Assembly: GCA_030748435.1 (NCBI GenBank)
Contig: JASMLZ010000021.1
Location: 1-58,940, forward strand
Source of the DNA: Gammaproteobacteria bacterium
GTDB lineage: Bacteria; Pseudomonadota; Gammaproteobacteria; Pseudomonadales; Balneatricaceae
Length of the DNA stretch: 58,940 nucleotides
Reading direction: 5' to 3'
The translations under genes were made by a program, and so were the position numbers. Below the pieces are notes generated by a model, which made no database searches, had not been told where the DNA came from, and worked only from the letters and a program-made list of their open reading frames with translations. This document shows, in pieces, positions 18,373-28,255 of the stretch. How positions within the stretch are numbered: position 1 is the first letter of the stretch; each line of letters opens with the position of its first letter.

Positions 18373-19110
18373 TTAGCTGCAAGCCTGGTCGGCATCACTG
18401 CCGCCTGTACCCGCATCCACAAATTGCAATGGTTGTACTTGGGATAGTTCTTGACGACGCTGGGCCACAGCATTGTTGCCACAGGTATCACCGGTTTGAG
18501 CACCAAAGCGCACCATTTCCTCTTCCCAGACCTTGTCTAGGGCCTCGTTGGAGTAGTCCGGCTCTTCTGCCGCGACCTTGTCAACCAATTCCTGACGTTC
18601 GATGTCGGCACCACTGAGTTCCAGCAATACGGTAAAGAGCTTGGCATAATTGCTCTCACGATCCAGCAAACGGGTTTCTAACAGGGCCAGAATATGGCTT
18701 ACATCCAACAACCATTGACGAGCTTCCTGTTCAGGACGCTGACTTAGGTATTCCAAAAACAGAGGAATATAGTCAGGCAACTCTCGAGCACCAATTTCAT
18801 AACCATTTTCGTTGTACACGTTCATCAGATCCACCATGGCCTGACCACGATCACGGGACTCACCGTGTACGTGTTCAAACAACAGTAGTGACAATGAGCG
18901 TCCGCGATCAAACCAACCTACGTAGTCAGCCTGAGCATCCAACAATGGAATATCGGTAAGCTCACCAATAAAGCTCGCCAGAGCTTCACGTTGAGATGGT
19001 GCCAAATCGGTGGCAGCTTGCGCTGCCACCACTAGATTATCTGCCTCTCTATACATCTCTACACTAGGATAATCCATAAGCAGAGCAAGCAGTTTTAAAC
19101 TTTGCATCAT
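18373..19110 (-). CDS. narJ: Nitrate reductase assembly chaperone NarJ
   Basis: NarJ is the cytoplasmic TorD-like chaperone that holds NarGH until the molybdenum cofactor is inserted. It is not part of the final enzyme. The 245-residue protein begins LKLLALLMDYPSVEMY and contains YVGWFDRGRSLSLLLFEHVH and YIPLFLEYLSQRPEQEA. All are typical of the family. The gene follows narH by 8 bp and precedes narI by 11 bp. The start is preceded by AGGAG; a second ATG follows directly. Confidence 0.95.
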   Translation of the reverse strand: MMQSLKLLALLMDYPSVEMYREADNLVVAAQAATDLAPSQREALASFIGELTDIPLLDAQADYVGWFDRGRSLSLLLFEHVHGESRDRGQAMVDLMNVYNENGYEIGARELPDYIPLFLEYLSQRPEQEARQWLLDVSHILALLETRLLDRESNYAKLFTVLLELSGADIERQELVDKVAAEEPDYSNEALDKVWEEEMVRFGAQTGDTCGNNAVAQRRQELSQVQPLQFVDAGTGGSDADQACS

Positions 19111-19118
19111 TATTACTC

Positions 19119-20669
19119 CTAGTTTTCTGGGTCCAGAGTTTGCACGGCACCGACTTTTTCCACCATGGTAACGGTTTGCTTGCGCCCACCGAACATGTTG
19201 TATTCACTGTCGCCGTTGCCACACCCGTTACCGAAACTAAAGCCACAACCGCCCCGTTCAGGGAAGGCTTCCTTGGCCAGTTCACGGTGGCTGGTGGGAA
19301 TCACAAACCGGTCTTCGTAGTTAGCAATGGCCAGATAGCGGTACATTTCCTTGGCTTGCAGTTCAGTTAGTCCCACTTGTTCAAGCACTTCCAGATTGAT
19401 CTTGCCTTCCACATTTTCATCACGCTTGTAAGCCCGCATGGCCAGCATACGCTGCAACGCCAAACGCACAGGCTCTTCATCACCAGCAGTGAGCATATTA
19501 GCCAGATATTTCACTGGAATACGCAGGGAATCCACATCAGGAATGGCACCATTCATACCAATATAACCAGCATCAGCCGCAGACTGAATAGGGCTTAGAG
19601 GTGGCACATACCAAACCATTGGCAGGGTACGATATTCAGGGTGCAGTGGTAACGCCAGTTTCCAGTCCATAGCCAGTTTGTATACTGGCGACTGTTGTGC
19701 GGCTTTAATGACATTATCCTGAACGCCATCAGCCTTAGCCTGGGCAATAACCTCTGGATCAAATGGATCAAGGAAGATTTCCAATTGCTTTTCGTACAGA
19801 TCCTGTTCACTGCCACTGGCGGCTACTTCGGCAATCTTGTCGGCGTCATAAAGCAATACGCCCAGATAACGAATACGACCCACACAAGTCTCAGAACAGA
19901 CCGTAGGTTGGCCAGCCTCAATACGGGGATAGCAGAAGATACACTTCTCGGACTTACCAGACTTCCAGTTGTAGTAGATCTTCTTATAAGGGCAGCCACT
20001 TACGCACATGCGCCAGCCGCGGCACTTATCCTGATCAATTAATACAATGCCATCTTCATCACGCTTATAAATAGCACCACTTGGGCATGAAGCCACACAA
20101 GCTGGATTCAGACAGTGCTCACACAAACGCGGCAGGTACATCATAAAGGTATTTTCGAACTCGCCGTAAATTTCCTTTTGGATATTATCGAAATTTTTGT
20201 CCTTGGCCCGCTTTTCAAATTCGGTACCCAGAATTTCTTCCCAGTTAGGTCCCCATTCGATTTTATCCATACGCTTACCACTAACCAGAGAGCGTGGTCT
20301 TGCTGTAGGTTGGTGCTTGCCTTCAGGCGCATTATGCAAGTGTTGATAATCAAAATCGAAAGGCTCGTAATAGTCATCGATTTCTGGTACATCCGGATTG
20401 GCAAAAATATTAGCAAGGACCCGCCATTTGCCACCAATGCGCGGCTTCAAGTCACCATTGGCACCGAGTTTCCAGCCGCCGTTCCAGACATCCTGATTTT
20501 CCCATTCTTTGGGATAACCAACACCAGGCTTGGATTCCACGTTGTTAAACCAGGCATATTCCATACCTTCACGGGAAGTCCAAACATTTTTACAGGTAAC
20601 AGAGCAAGTGTGACAACCTATGCACTTGTCAAGGTTCAGCACCATGCCTACTTGTGAACGAATTTTCAT
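19119..20669 (-). CDS. narH: Respiratory nitrate reductase beta subunit NarH
   Basis: This 516-residue iron-sulfur subunit relays electrons from NarI to NarG. Cys clusters are in the standard order: CIGCHTCSVTCKNVW near residue 16, then CEHCLNPACVASCPSGAIY, then CRGWRMCVSGCPYKK, then CIFCYPRIEAG followed by CSETCVGRIRYLGV. The third cluster group reads CRGWRMC, with the Trp that marks the 3Fe-4S site in NarH. The ATG overlaps the narG stop by 4 bp (ATGA), indicating coupled translation. Confidence 0.97.
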   Translation of the reverse strand: MKIRSQVGMVLNLDKCIGCHTCSVTCKNVWTSREGMEYAWFNNVESKPGVGYPKEWENQDVWNGGWKLGANGDLKPRIGGKWRVLANIFANPDVPEIDDYYEPFDFDYQHLHNAPEGKHQPTARPRSLVSGKRMDKIEWGPNWEEILGTEFEKRAKDKNFDNIQKEIYGEFENTFMMYLPRLCEHCLNPACVASCPSGAIYKRDEDGIVLIDQDKCRGWRMCVSGCPYKKIYYNWKSGKSEKCIFCYPRIEAGQPTVCSETCVGRIRYLGVLLYDADKIAEVAASGSEQDLYEKQLEIFLDPFDPEVIAQAKADGVQDNVIKAAQQSPVYKLAMDWKLALPLHPEYRTLPMVWYVPPLSPIQSAADAGYIGMNGAIPDVDSLRIPVKYLANMLTAGDEEPVRLALQRMLAMRAYKRDENVEGKINLEVLEQVGLTELQAKEMYRYLAIANYEDRFVIPTSHRELAKEAFPERGGCGFSFGNGCGNGDSEYNMFGGRKQTVTMVEKVGAVQTLDPEN

Positions 20670-23600
20670 ACGTTGGCCTCCTGTGTGTAATCATTACCTT
20701 CGCCATCGAGCCAATCGATGCGCTTCATTTTACGTACCACAACAAATTCATCACGGTTGGAACCGACGGTGCCATAGTAGTTAAAGCCATACGCCTGATG
20801 AGCATAGCCACCAATCATATGCGTCGGCTTGGGACAGGCTCGAGTCACAGAGTTATGCATGCCGCCACGGGTACCAGTGGTTTCGGCACCGGGTACGTTA
20901 ACGATACGTTCCTGAGCGTGATACATCATGGTCATGCCATCAGGGACACGTTGCGACACCACCACACGACAAGCAATGGCGCCATTGGCGTTAAACACTT
21001 CTACCCAGTCATTGTCTTCAATCCCGACTGACTTGGCATCACCTTCGCTCATCCAGATGATGGGACCACCACGCGACAGTGTCAGCATCAACAAGTTATC
21101 CGAGTAAGTAGAGTGGATGCCCCACTTCTGGTGTGGAGTGATCCAGTTTAAGGCGATTTCCTTGTTGCCATTGGGCTTGGCGTTCATCAGAGGCGCCACA
21201 CTACGCGTATTGATCGGTGGACGATACACCAGCAGGCTTTCACCAAAGGCACGCATCCACTCATGATCCTGATAGAACTGCTGACGACCAGTCAGGGTGC
21301 GCCATGGGATCAACTCATGCACATTGGTATAACAGGCATTGTAAGACACATGCTCGTCTTCCAGACCCGACCAGGTTGGTGAAGAAATGATCTTGCGAGG
21401 CTGGGCCTGCACATCACGGAAGCGAATTTTCTCTTCCTGCTTGGGTTTAGCCAAATGGGTATGATCCAGACCGGTAAATTCGCCTAGGGCTTCCCATGCC
21501 TTAACCGCCACATTTCCGTTGGTTTCTGGTGCCAGAGTCAGAATCATTTCAGCGGCATCAATAGCTGTTTCCAGCTTGGCCTTGTCTTTATTGGCGCCTT
21601 CTTCCGTATGCGTCCAGTTTAACTGCTTCAGCAGATCAACTTCGTCATCGGTATTCCAGTCAATACCCTTACCGCCATTACCCAGTTTTTCCAACAATGG
21701 ACCCACCGAAGTAAAACGCTTATAGGTGTTGGGATAGTCGCGCTCTACTTCAATTAAAGCTGGCATGGTCTTACCCGGAACAGGCTCACATTCACCTTTC
21801 TTCCAGTCCGTTACACCCAAAGGTTGGGCCAATTCGCCCGCCGAGTCATGCTGCATAGGCAGAGTGACAATATCTTTCTCAACATCCAGATGACCAACAC
21901 AGACATTAGAGAATTTCTCGGCAATACCCTTATAGATATCCCAATCTGAACGTGCTTCCCAGGCCGGATCAGTAGCGGCAGACAAGGGATGAATAAACGG
22001 ATGCATATCCGAGGTATTTAAATCGTCTTTCTCGTACCAGGTGGCCGTAGGTAAAACAATATCGGAATACAGGCAAGTGGTGGACATACGGAAGTCCAGC
22101 GTTACCAGCAGGTCAACCTTACCTTCAGCTCCCTTATCATGCCATACCACTTCTTCTGGCTTGGTACCGCCAGCTTCGCCAATATCCTGATTCATCACAC
22201 CATGTTTGGTGCCCAGCAAGTACTTGAGCATATACTCATGTCCCTTACCGGAAGAACCCAGTAGATTAGAACGCCAGATAAACATATTGCGTGGGAAGTT
22301 CTGCGGGTTATCAGGATCTTCAGAGGCAAAGTTTAATTCACCGGACTTTAGCTGTGCCACAGTGTATTCTGCTGAAGTCATGCCAGCCGCTGCTGCTGCC
22401 TTGGTAATTTCCAGCGGGTTACGGTCCAACTGTGGAGCTGATGGCAACCAGCCCATGCGTTCGGAGCGTACGTTATAGTCAATCAGACTACCCGTAAATT
22501 TCTTCTGATCGGCCAAAGGCGACAGAATCTCTTTGATATCCAGCTTCTCATAACGCCATTGACTGGCATGATTGTAGAAGAAGGAAGTACCATTCATATG
22601 ACGTGGTGGACGCTGCCAGTCCAAACCAAAGGCCAGAGGTGTCCAACCGGTCTGTGGACGTAGCTTTTCCTGACCCACATAGTGCGCCCAGCCACCGCCG
22701 GACTGGCCTACACAGCCGCACATGATCAACATGTTCATCAGGCCGCGGTAGTTCATATCCATGTGGTACCAGTGGTTCATAGCTGCACCAACGATCACCA
22801 TGGACTTGCCTCTGGTCTTCTTGGCATTATCCGCGAATTCACGGGCAATCTGGATAGCTTGAGCGCGTGGTACGCCAGTAATTTGTTCCTGCCAGGCTGG
22901 CGTATAGGGCGCATTGTCATCATAGGACTTGGCTACATAGTCACCACCCAAGCCACGATCAATACCATAGTTGGCCAGCATTAAGTCATATACGGTAACC
23001 AACAAGCTTTCGCTACCATCAGCCAGTGTCACCTTTTTGGCAGGCATATTGTGATGGATAACATCGGCAAACACATTGTTGCTGAAGTGTTCGTTTTCAA
23101 CACCACCAAAATAAGGGAAGCCAACCGAAACCACAGCGTCATGGTCGTCCAGTAAGCTCATCTGCAAATCAGCTTCAGCGCCACTTTCGCCCTGCTTCTG
23201 CTCTACATTCCACTTGCCCTTCTCACCCCAGCGGAAGCCAATTGAGCCATTAGGTGCGACATAGCTGTTGCTGTTTTTGTCATAGGCAACTGTCTTCCAT
23301 TCGGGATTATTGGCTTCACCCAAACTGGCATCAAAGTCAGCCGCACGGATAAAGCGTCCTGGTGCATAAGAACCATCTTCACGCTGTTCCAACTGCACCA
23401 TAAACGGCATATCGGTGTAACGGCGACAATAGTCTTGAAAATACTCCGTGGGATTATCAACATGAAACTCTTTTAGAATAACGTGGCCAAAGGCCATGGC
23501 CAGAGCGGCATCAGTACCCTGCTTGGGGTTCAACCAATGGTCAGTTAACTTGGACACCTCTGCATAGTCAGGCGTAATAGATACCGTCTTGGCACCCTTG

Positions 23601-24418
23601 TAACGCACTTCGGTAAAGAAGTGGGCATCCGGGGTACGAGTCTGCGGCACGTTAGAGCCCCAGGCAATAATATAATTGGAGTTATACCAGTCAGCAGATT
23701 CAGGTACGTCAGTTTGCTCACCCCAGGTCATGGGCGAGGCTGGCGGCAAGTCACAATACCAGTCGTAGAAGCTCAAACAAGCACCACCAATTAACGACAG
23801 ATAACGTGCACCAGCTGCATAGGACACCATAGACATTGCAGGAATAGGTGAGAAACCAACTACACGGTCTGGACCATACTGCTTAATCGTATAAGTATTG
23901 GATGCGGCAATAATTTCATTTACCTCATCCCAACTGGAGCGTACAAAGCCACCCATGCCACGCTTGGTTTTGTAGCAATTCGATTTTTCAGTATTCTCCA
24001 CAATCGACTGCCAGGCTGCGACCGGATCATTATTTTCAGCTTTAGCTTCACGCCATAACTTGATCAGGGCCTTGCGTACCAATGGGTACTTGAGACGGTT
24101 AGCACTGTAGATATACCAGGAATAGCTAGCGCCCCGCTGACAGCCACGAGGTTCATGATTAGGCAAGTCTGGACGTGTGCGGGGGTAATCGGTTTGCTGG
24201 GTTTCCCAGGTAATCAAACCATTCTTTACATAAATTTTCCAACTACATGAGCCGGTACAGTTAACACCATGGGTCGATCTCACAATCTTGTCATGCTGCC
24301 AACGTTGGCGATAGCCGTCTTCCCAGGCACGGCTTTCTTTCACCGTGTCACCGTGGCCATTGGCAAAAGTGCCCTGTTTCTTATTTAGAAACTTAAGTCT
24401 ATCAAGTAAGTGACTCAT
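20666..24418 (-). CDS. narG: Respiratory nitrate reductase alpha subunit NarG
   Basis: NarG is the Mo-bisMGD catalytic subunit that reduces nitrate to nitrite on the cytoplasmic face of the membrane. The protein is 1250 residues, the family length. The FS0 iron-sulfur site is HGVNCTGSCSWKIYVKNG, with a later Cys in PRGCQRGASYSWY. The Asp-ligand region is NYIIAWGSNVPQTRTPDAHF. No twin-arginine leader is present, as expected for a membrane-bound cytoplasmic NarG. The ATG at 24418 has an AGGAGAGATGGA leader; upstream in-frame codons are not homologous. It has its own FNR/NarL promoter, separate from that of narK1K2. Confidence 0.98.
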   Translation of the reverse strand: MSHLLDRLKFLNKKQGTFANGHGDTVKESRAWEDGYRQRWQHDKIVRSTHGVNCTGSCSWKIYVKNGLITWETQQTDYPRTRPDLPNHEPRGCQRGASYSWYIYSANRLKYPLVRKALIKLWREAKAENNDPVAAWQSIVENTEKSNCYKTKRGMGGFVRSSWDEVNEIIAASNTYTIKQYGPDRVVGFSPIPAMSMVSYAAGARYLSLIGGACLSFYDWYCDLPPASPMTWGEQTDVPESADWYNSNYIIAWGSNVPQTRTPDAHFFTEVRYKGAKTVSITPDYAEVSKLTDHWLNPKQGTDAALAMAFGHVILKEFHVDNPTEYFQDYCRRYTDMPFMVQLEQREDGSYAPGRFIRAADFDASLGEANNPEWKTVAYDKNSNSYVAPNGSIGFRWGEKGKWNVEQKQGESGAEADLQMSLLDDHDAVVSVGFPYFGGVENEHFSNNVFADVIHHNMPAKKVTLADGSESLLVTVYDLMLANYGIDRGLGGDYVAKSYDDNAPYTPAWQEQITGVPRAQAIQIAREFADNAKKTRGKSMVIVGAAMNHWYHMDMNYRGLMNMLIMCGCVGQSGGGWAHYVGQEKLRPQTGWTPLAFGLDWQRPPRHMNGTSFFYNHASQWRYEKLDIKEILSPLADQKKFTGSLIDYNVRSERMGWLPSAPQLDRNPLEITKAAAAAGMTSAEYTVAQLKSGELNFASEDPDNPQNFPRNMFIWRSNLLGSSGKGHEYMLKYLLGTKHGVMNQDIGEAGGTKPEEVVWHDKGAEGKVDLLVTLDFRMSTTCLYSDIVLPTATWYEKDDLNTSDMHPFIHPLSAATDPAWEARSDWDIYKGIAEKFSNVCVGHLDVEKDIVTLPMQHDSAGELAQPLGVTDWKKGECEPVPGKTMPALIEVERDYPNTYKRFTSVGPLLEKLGNGGKGIDWNTDDEVDLLKQLNWTHTEEGANKDKAKLETAIDAAEMILTLAPETNGNVAVKAWEALGEFTGLDHTHLAKPKQEEKIRFRDVQAQPRKIISSPTWSGLEDEHVSYNACYTNVHELIPWRTLTGRQQFYQDHEWMRAFGESLLVYRPPINTRSVAPLMNAKPNGNKEIALNWITPHQKWGIHSTYSDNLLMLTLSRGGPIIWMSEGDAKSVGIEDNDWVEVFNANGAIACRVVVSQRVPDGMTMMYHAQERIVNVPGAETTGTRGGMHNSVTRACPKPTHMIGGYAHQAYGFNYYGTVGSNRDEFVVVRKMKRIDWLDGEGNDYTQEANV

Positions 24419-24573
24419 TCCATCTCTCCTGAAATCACCAGTTCGACAGCAACCGACCAAAGCGTCGATGTCTGCCCCGAAATTGAGGGATTAACCATAA
24501 AGCCAATCCTGCTGCTCTGCTGCACTACCCTGTCTATCCATAGATCAGAGCCGTACTGTTTACTGTGCAAGCA

Positions 24574-24579
24574 ACTTTA
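24574..24579 (-). promoter_or_regulatory. Inferred -10 element of the narG promoter
   Basis: TAAAGT on the minus strand sits where a class II FNR promoter should have its -10: 28 to 33 bp downstream of the FNR-box centre. The implied start of transcription is near 24566, giving a leader of about 150 nt before narG. Confidence 0.45.
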
Positions 24580-24600
24580 CTGGGTCTGCAGGATAAGAAG

Positions 24601-24614
24601 TTGACCGGGATCAA
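24601..24614 (-). promoter_or_regulatory. FNR/ANR box upstream of narG
   Basis: TTGACCGGGATCAA matches TTGAT-N4-ATCAA with one substitution. The centre at 24607.5 is 189 bp upstream of the narG ATG. The same box type occurs at 28205-28218 and 31025-31038, each paired with a NarL palindrome at the same distance. Confidence 0.85.
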
Positions 24615-24651
24615 ATTTGCGCCGTTGAAAAAAACCTGAAACCATCCCAAA

Positions 24652-24667
24652 TACCACCTTTGAGGTA
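24652..24667 (-). promoter_or_regulatory. NarL 7-2-7 site upstream of narG
   Basis: TACCACC-TT-TGAGGTA is a 7-2-7 inverted heptamer pair of the NarL type. Its centre (24659.5) lies 52 bp upstream of the FNR-box centre, about -93 relative to the inferred start. The following 45 bp (24668-24715) are AT-rich and could bend or hold IHF. Confidence 0.72.
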
Positions 24668-24758
24668 TCTACAAAATAGATTATATATTATTGTTTTATA
24701 TGGTTTTTATTATTGAAAAGAGACTCATTTAACCAAGCCTGCAAGGGTTGATGTTTAT

Positions 24759-24772
24759 AGTGGTATACCCCC
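24759..24772 (-). promoter_or_regulatory. Second NarL-like heptamer pair, far upstream of narG
   Basis: AGTGGTA and TACCCCC lie back to back with no spacer, giving two heptamers that diverge from a common point. Their centre is 158 bp upstream of the FNR-box centre, about -199 from the inferred start. The E. coli narG promoter is activated by NarL from sites near -195 and -89, so the position is suggestive, though the pair geometry is not 7-2-7. Confidence 0.45.
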
Positions 24773-25016
24773 TTAATAAACGTCATTTTCATGCCACTGC
24801 AGGCTATATTATGGCCCACAGAAGCATCTTGGCTAAGCGTAATCCACACATGTGCAACCTGTTTTATCTGATGGTAATAATAGCCAACAAATATCAAAGG
24901 TTGGTTAAGCCCGACAAAGGAGCTCCGTATGGATAATTAAGGCAGGTCTGAAGAAGAATAAGATGGCGTAATTTGCCAAGCTATAGTCCAGAAGATATAA
25001 AAAAAGCACAAAAAAA
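24773..25016. other. Unassigned spacer between narG control region and narK2
   Basis: About 240 bp without a supported gene. A Shine-Dalgarno-like AAAGGAGCTCC before an ATG at 24929 opens only a three-codon frame. Two overlapping frames on opposite strands (about 60-70 codons) have no recognisable features and unconvincing composition. I see no other structure. Confidence 0.4.
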
Positions 25017-25032
25017 GGGCCAAAAAAGGCCC
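25017..25032 (-). terminator. Intrinsic terminator after narK2
   Basis: On the minus strand, GGGCC-TTTTTT-GGCCC is followed directly by seven T residues and a second T-run. It lies about 97 bp past the narK2 stop. It should end the narK1K2 transcript, so narGHJI depends on its own promoter. Confidence 0.8.
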
Positions 25033-25128
25033 CTTGCACTTGCTTGAGAAAATATTACCAATACCAGCAGCTGCTAGGCAGAGCCAGATGACAGGGAATC
25101 TGGCCCGCATAACCAATCGCCGGTGTGA

Positions 25129-26733
25129 TTATGGATTCTTGAACTCAGCCTTGGGACCCAGATAATACCACCAGTTCATTACCATACAGACGACATAGAA
25201 AAGAGCAAAGCCATACAAAGCGTTTTCTGGCGTAGCCAATTTAATTTGCTCACCAAACACCTGAGGAATAACAAAAGCACCATAGGCAGCCACTGCCGAG
25301 GTCCAACCCAAAGCTGGGCCAGCCTGCTCTTTAGGAAATATCATAGCAGTAGTGCGGAAGGTGGAACCATTGCCAATACCCGTTGCAGCAAACAGAATCA
25401 TAAATAACGCCATAAAGGGCACGAAGAATTCTTCTGGAGTCGCAGACGTATAGGCTGCTTTTAGAAAATAAGCCACACCCAGAGCACTGGCGATCATAAC
25501 TATAGATACCCAATGCGTAACACGAGCCCCACCGAGCTTGTCAGCCATCCAGCCACCAACAGGGCGGATAAAGGCACCAATAAATGGCCCCATCCAGGCA
25601 AACATCAAGGCAGAAGGTCCGGCAATATTAACCGTGTCATGGGTCATTACACCATCTACCATAATATGCTGATAGCCAAACACAACCTTGATAGCCAGGC
25701 CAAAACCAGCCGAGTAGCCGATAAAGCTGCCAAAGGTCATAGTGTAAATAACACTCATAATCCAGGTATGCTTGTTATCAAAAATTTTAAACTGCCGCTG
25801 CAGATTAGTTTTGATATCGCCCGGGATCATTTTCATCATCACAACCGTAGCAAGAATAACCCCGATAATAACCGGCCATTTAACCCAGGAGGGGGCTCCC
25901 ATACCCGTTGGTGCTGGCAAAATAATATACAAACCAATAGCCGCAGCCAAGAAACCAATTAATAACAACCCTGCTATACGCACCATGGAAGCAGCAGGAG
26001 AACCAATATCTGGGGATACTTCAGGCGTTCGGATATTGTTCATACCAAACCAGCCCAAAATAGCCAACGGAATAAGAAGTAACAGCCACACAAAGCCGGC
26101 ATTGTGAATATAGGTTTCAGAACCAGCAGGAATTTTACCAATCAAGGTACCTGAAGTATTTTCCAGAACCATTGGCTCACCGCCAAAGACACCAAAAGTC
26201 ATCACTAGAGGAATAAGTATCTGCATGGTAGTAACACCAACGTTACCCAAACCCGCATTCAAACCCAGAGCCAAACCTTGCTGCTTCTTAGGGTAGAAAA
26301 AGCTGATATTAGACATAGAGGAAGCGAAGTTACCGCCGCCAATACCAGACAGAAAGGCTAGCACTTGAAATACCCACAAAGGCGTATCCTTGTCCTGCAA
26401 AGCAAAACCAGCGCCAATAGCGGGAATCATCAATAAGGCCGTGGTAAAGAAAATGGTATTACGCCCACCAGCCAAACGAATAAAGAAACTACTTGGAATG
26501 CGTAAGGTAGCGCCAGTCAAACCGGCGATAGCAGCCAGGGTAAATAGCTCCGCTTTGGTAAAGGGGAAGCCCAGATTAAGCATTTGTACTGTAATAATGC
26601 CCCAGTACAGCCATATGGCAAAACCATTTAACAAACTTGGGATGGAAATCCATAGATTGCGACTGGCTACCCGCTTGCCTTCTGATTCCCAGAAGTGTTC
26701 ATCCTCAACATCCCATCTTTTCAGGTCAGTCAT
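25129..26733 (-). CDS. narK2: Nitrate/nitrite transporter NarK2
   Basis: This 534-residue MFS protein of the nitrate-nitrite porter family has about 12 to 14 hydrophobic helices. It has an N-terminal cytoplasmic segment (KRWDVEDEHFWESEGKRVAS) and the NNP signature regions GIGGGNFASSMSNISFFYPK and ALGLNAGLGNVGVTTMQ. This branch (NarK2-like) is the nitrate/nitrite exchanger. The ATG at 26733 has a GGAGGATAACA leader; upstream codons are not homologous. It follows narK1 by 88 bp, matching the Pseudomonas narK1K2 order, and is followed by a strong terminator. Confidence 0.94.
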   Translation of the reverse strand: MTDLKRWDVEDEHFWESEGKRVASRNLWISIPSLLNGFAIWLYWGIITVQMLNLGFPFTKAELFTLAAIAGLTGATLRIPSSFFIRLAGGRNTIFFTTALLMIPAIGAGFALQDKDTPLWVFQVLAFLSGIGGGNFASSMSNISFFYPKKQQGLALGLNAGLGNVGVTTMQILIPLVMTFGVFGGEPMVLENTSGTLIGKIPAGSETYIHNAGFVWLLLLIPLAILGWFGMNNIRTPEVSPDIGSPAASMVRIAGLLLIGFLAAAIGLYIILPAPTGMGAPSWVKWPVIIGVILATVVMMKMIPGDIKTNLQRQFKIFDNKHTWIMSVIYTMTFGSFIGYSAGFGLAIKVVFGYQHIMVDGVMTHDTVNIAGPSALMFAWMGPFIGAFIRPVGGWMADKLGGARVTHWVSIVMIASALGVAYFLKAAYTSATPEEFFVPFMALFMILFAATGIGNGSTFRTTAMIFPKEQAGPALGWTSAVAAYGAFVIPQVFGEQIKLATPENALYGFALFYVVCMVMNWWYYLGPKAEFKNP

Positions 26734-26821
26734 TGTTATCCTCCGACTTATATGTGTTCTTAACTGAACACAGCTACGAATACTTCTGTAATCAAGTCCC
26801 AACTGCTAAACCGGCGATGGA

Positions 26822-28147
26822 TTATGATGCTGACTTATCAGCTTCACTATCTATCAGGTTGGAATCATCATGCAGAAAATTATGGCGAATGGCATCCCGT
26901 AAACGACTGCGCTTGTGTTCCTGACTAATGCCGTAGTACATAGCGCACATACAGACAACCGCCAAACCATAGAGCAGCATAAAACAGGCACTGCGCACAC
27001 CAATAAAATCAGCCATCAGGCCAAAACTGATCAGCAGACCAAAACCGCCAATCGCTCCCAGCATGCCTACAGTGCCAACAACTGTACCCATTTGATCCGG
27101 ATAGTAGTCATATACCACACGTAACACACTGGCCATCCCCAGTCCCATTGCCACCCCCATAACCAACACCAATACAGTAAACAGCCAGAGTGGCATCGCA
27201 ATATCAAAAGATATATATCCGTGCGTGCCATGGATAGTCAGAGATGTAGGTGGATAGGACAGGAAAAACAAGCACACCAGACTCACCCAAAATACTCCCC
27301 AATTCACTCGTCTGGCACCAAACTGGTCAGCAAACCAACCACCCAGAATACGGCTCAGAGCACCGGCCAGGGTAAAGGTAAGAGTGTAAAAAGAAGCATC
27401 CTGAATATTCAGGTCATAGTGATTCATATAATAGCCCGGCAGCCATAAAGCCAAGGAGATATAACCGCCAAACATAAAGAAGTAGTACAAGCCAAAACGC
27501 CACACCCGGGCATCTGCCAAGGGGCGTAACTGCTGTTGCCAGGTAAGTGGTGTTGTGTATTTACTGTGTTGATCACCTTCTGGGTTGGTCAATATCCAAA
27601 ACAGAATGGCCAATATCAAAATACCAATACCATAAATATCAGGTACAGTCCGCCAACCGAAGGCTAAAATAATCATGGGTGCTGCTAGATTGGTAACTGC
27701 TGCCCCACTATTACCCGCACCAAAAATACCCAGATTCAGGCCTTGATTATGGTGAGAAGAACGGCTGGAAACAAAATACACCCCCAAGCTAAACATACTG
27801 CCAGCAGAACCAATAATCAGACCTAACACAAGATACTGCCAGTAAATTTGGGCATAAGAGAACAACAATAGAGGGATAGCTACAGCAACCAGTAGCCCTA
27901 ACATTAAATTGCGGCTTACCATGCGCTCCGCCAACATACCTGCGGGCAAACGTAACAAGGCCCCAGACAGCAGGGGACAGGCTATCAATATGCTAAACTG
28001 GGTGTCAGTTAACAATAGCTCCTGCTGAATCTGCAAGCCAATCACCGATACCATGGTCCAAACAGCACAACAACCGGTAAAAACCAGTGCTGCCATGGTG
28101 ATGGCTGAGGATTGTTGGTTAGTTATCGGATTCAAAATAACACACAA
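26822..28147 (-). CDS. narK1: Nitrate transporter NarK1
   Basis: This 441-residue NNP-family MFS transporter represents the NarK1 type, thought to work as a nitrate/proton symporter. The first helix contains CCAVWTMVSVIGLQIQQELL, and later comes the NNP motif NLGIFGAGNSGAAVTNLAAP. The start is uncertain. The in-frame TTG at 28147 gives the N-terminal length seen in Pseudomonas NarK1, whereas the first ATG (28096) begins right at the first helix. Neither has a good Shine-Dalgarno. It is divergent from narX and read from an FNR/NarL promoter. Confidence 0.9.
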   Translation of the reverse strand: MCVILNPITNQQSSAITMAALVFTGCCAVWTMVSVIGLQIQQELLLTDTQFSILIACPLLSGALLRLPAGMLAERMVSRNLMLGLLVAVAIPLLLFSYAQIYWQYLVLGLIIGSAGSMFSLGVYFVSSRSSHHNQGLNLGIFGAGNSGAAVTNLAAPMIILAFGWRTVPDIYGIGILILAILFWILTNPEGDQHSKYTTPLTWQQQLRPLADARVWRFGLYYFFMFGGYISLALWLPGYYMNHYDLNIQDASFYTLTFTLAGALSRILGGWFADQFGARRVNWGVFWVSLVCLFFLSYPPTSLTIHGTHGYISFDIAMPLWLFTVLVLVMGVAMGLGMASVLRVVYDYYPDQMGTVVGTVGMLGAIGGFGLLISFGLMADFIGVRSACFMLLYGLAVVCMCAMYYGISQEHKRSRLRDAIRHNFLHDDSNLIDSEADKSAS

Positions 28148-28204
28148 ATAATTGGAGGTTAATGCTCATGTCGGATAAAATAATGCAGCATAGCCTAACC
28201 ACAG

Positions 28205-28218
28205 TTGACCGAGATCAA
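28205..28218 (-). promoter_or_regulatory. FNR/ANR box upstream of narK1
   Basis: TTGACCGAGATCAA is a one-substitution match to the FNR consensus, centred at 28211.5, 64 bp upstream of the TTG start of narK1. A TATTTT at 28177-28182 on the minus strand sits at the right distance for the -10. It may also serve narX on the opposite strand. Confidence 0.85.
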
Positions 28219-28255
28219 TATCAGAGGCGTCGATTATTCGCAAGAATAGTCGGAT

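Noticed and set aside
24688-24936. Two overlapping frames of 62-69 codons on opposite strands upstream of narG
   Set aside because: They overlap a NarL-like site and an AT-rich control region and have no family resemblance or good ribosome binding sites.
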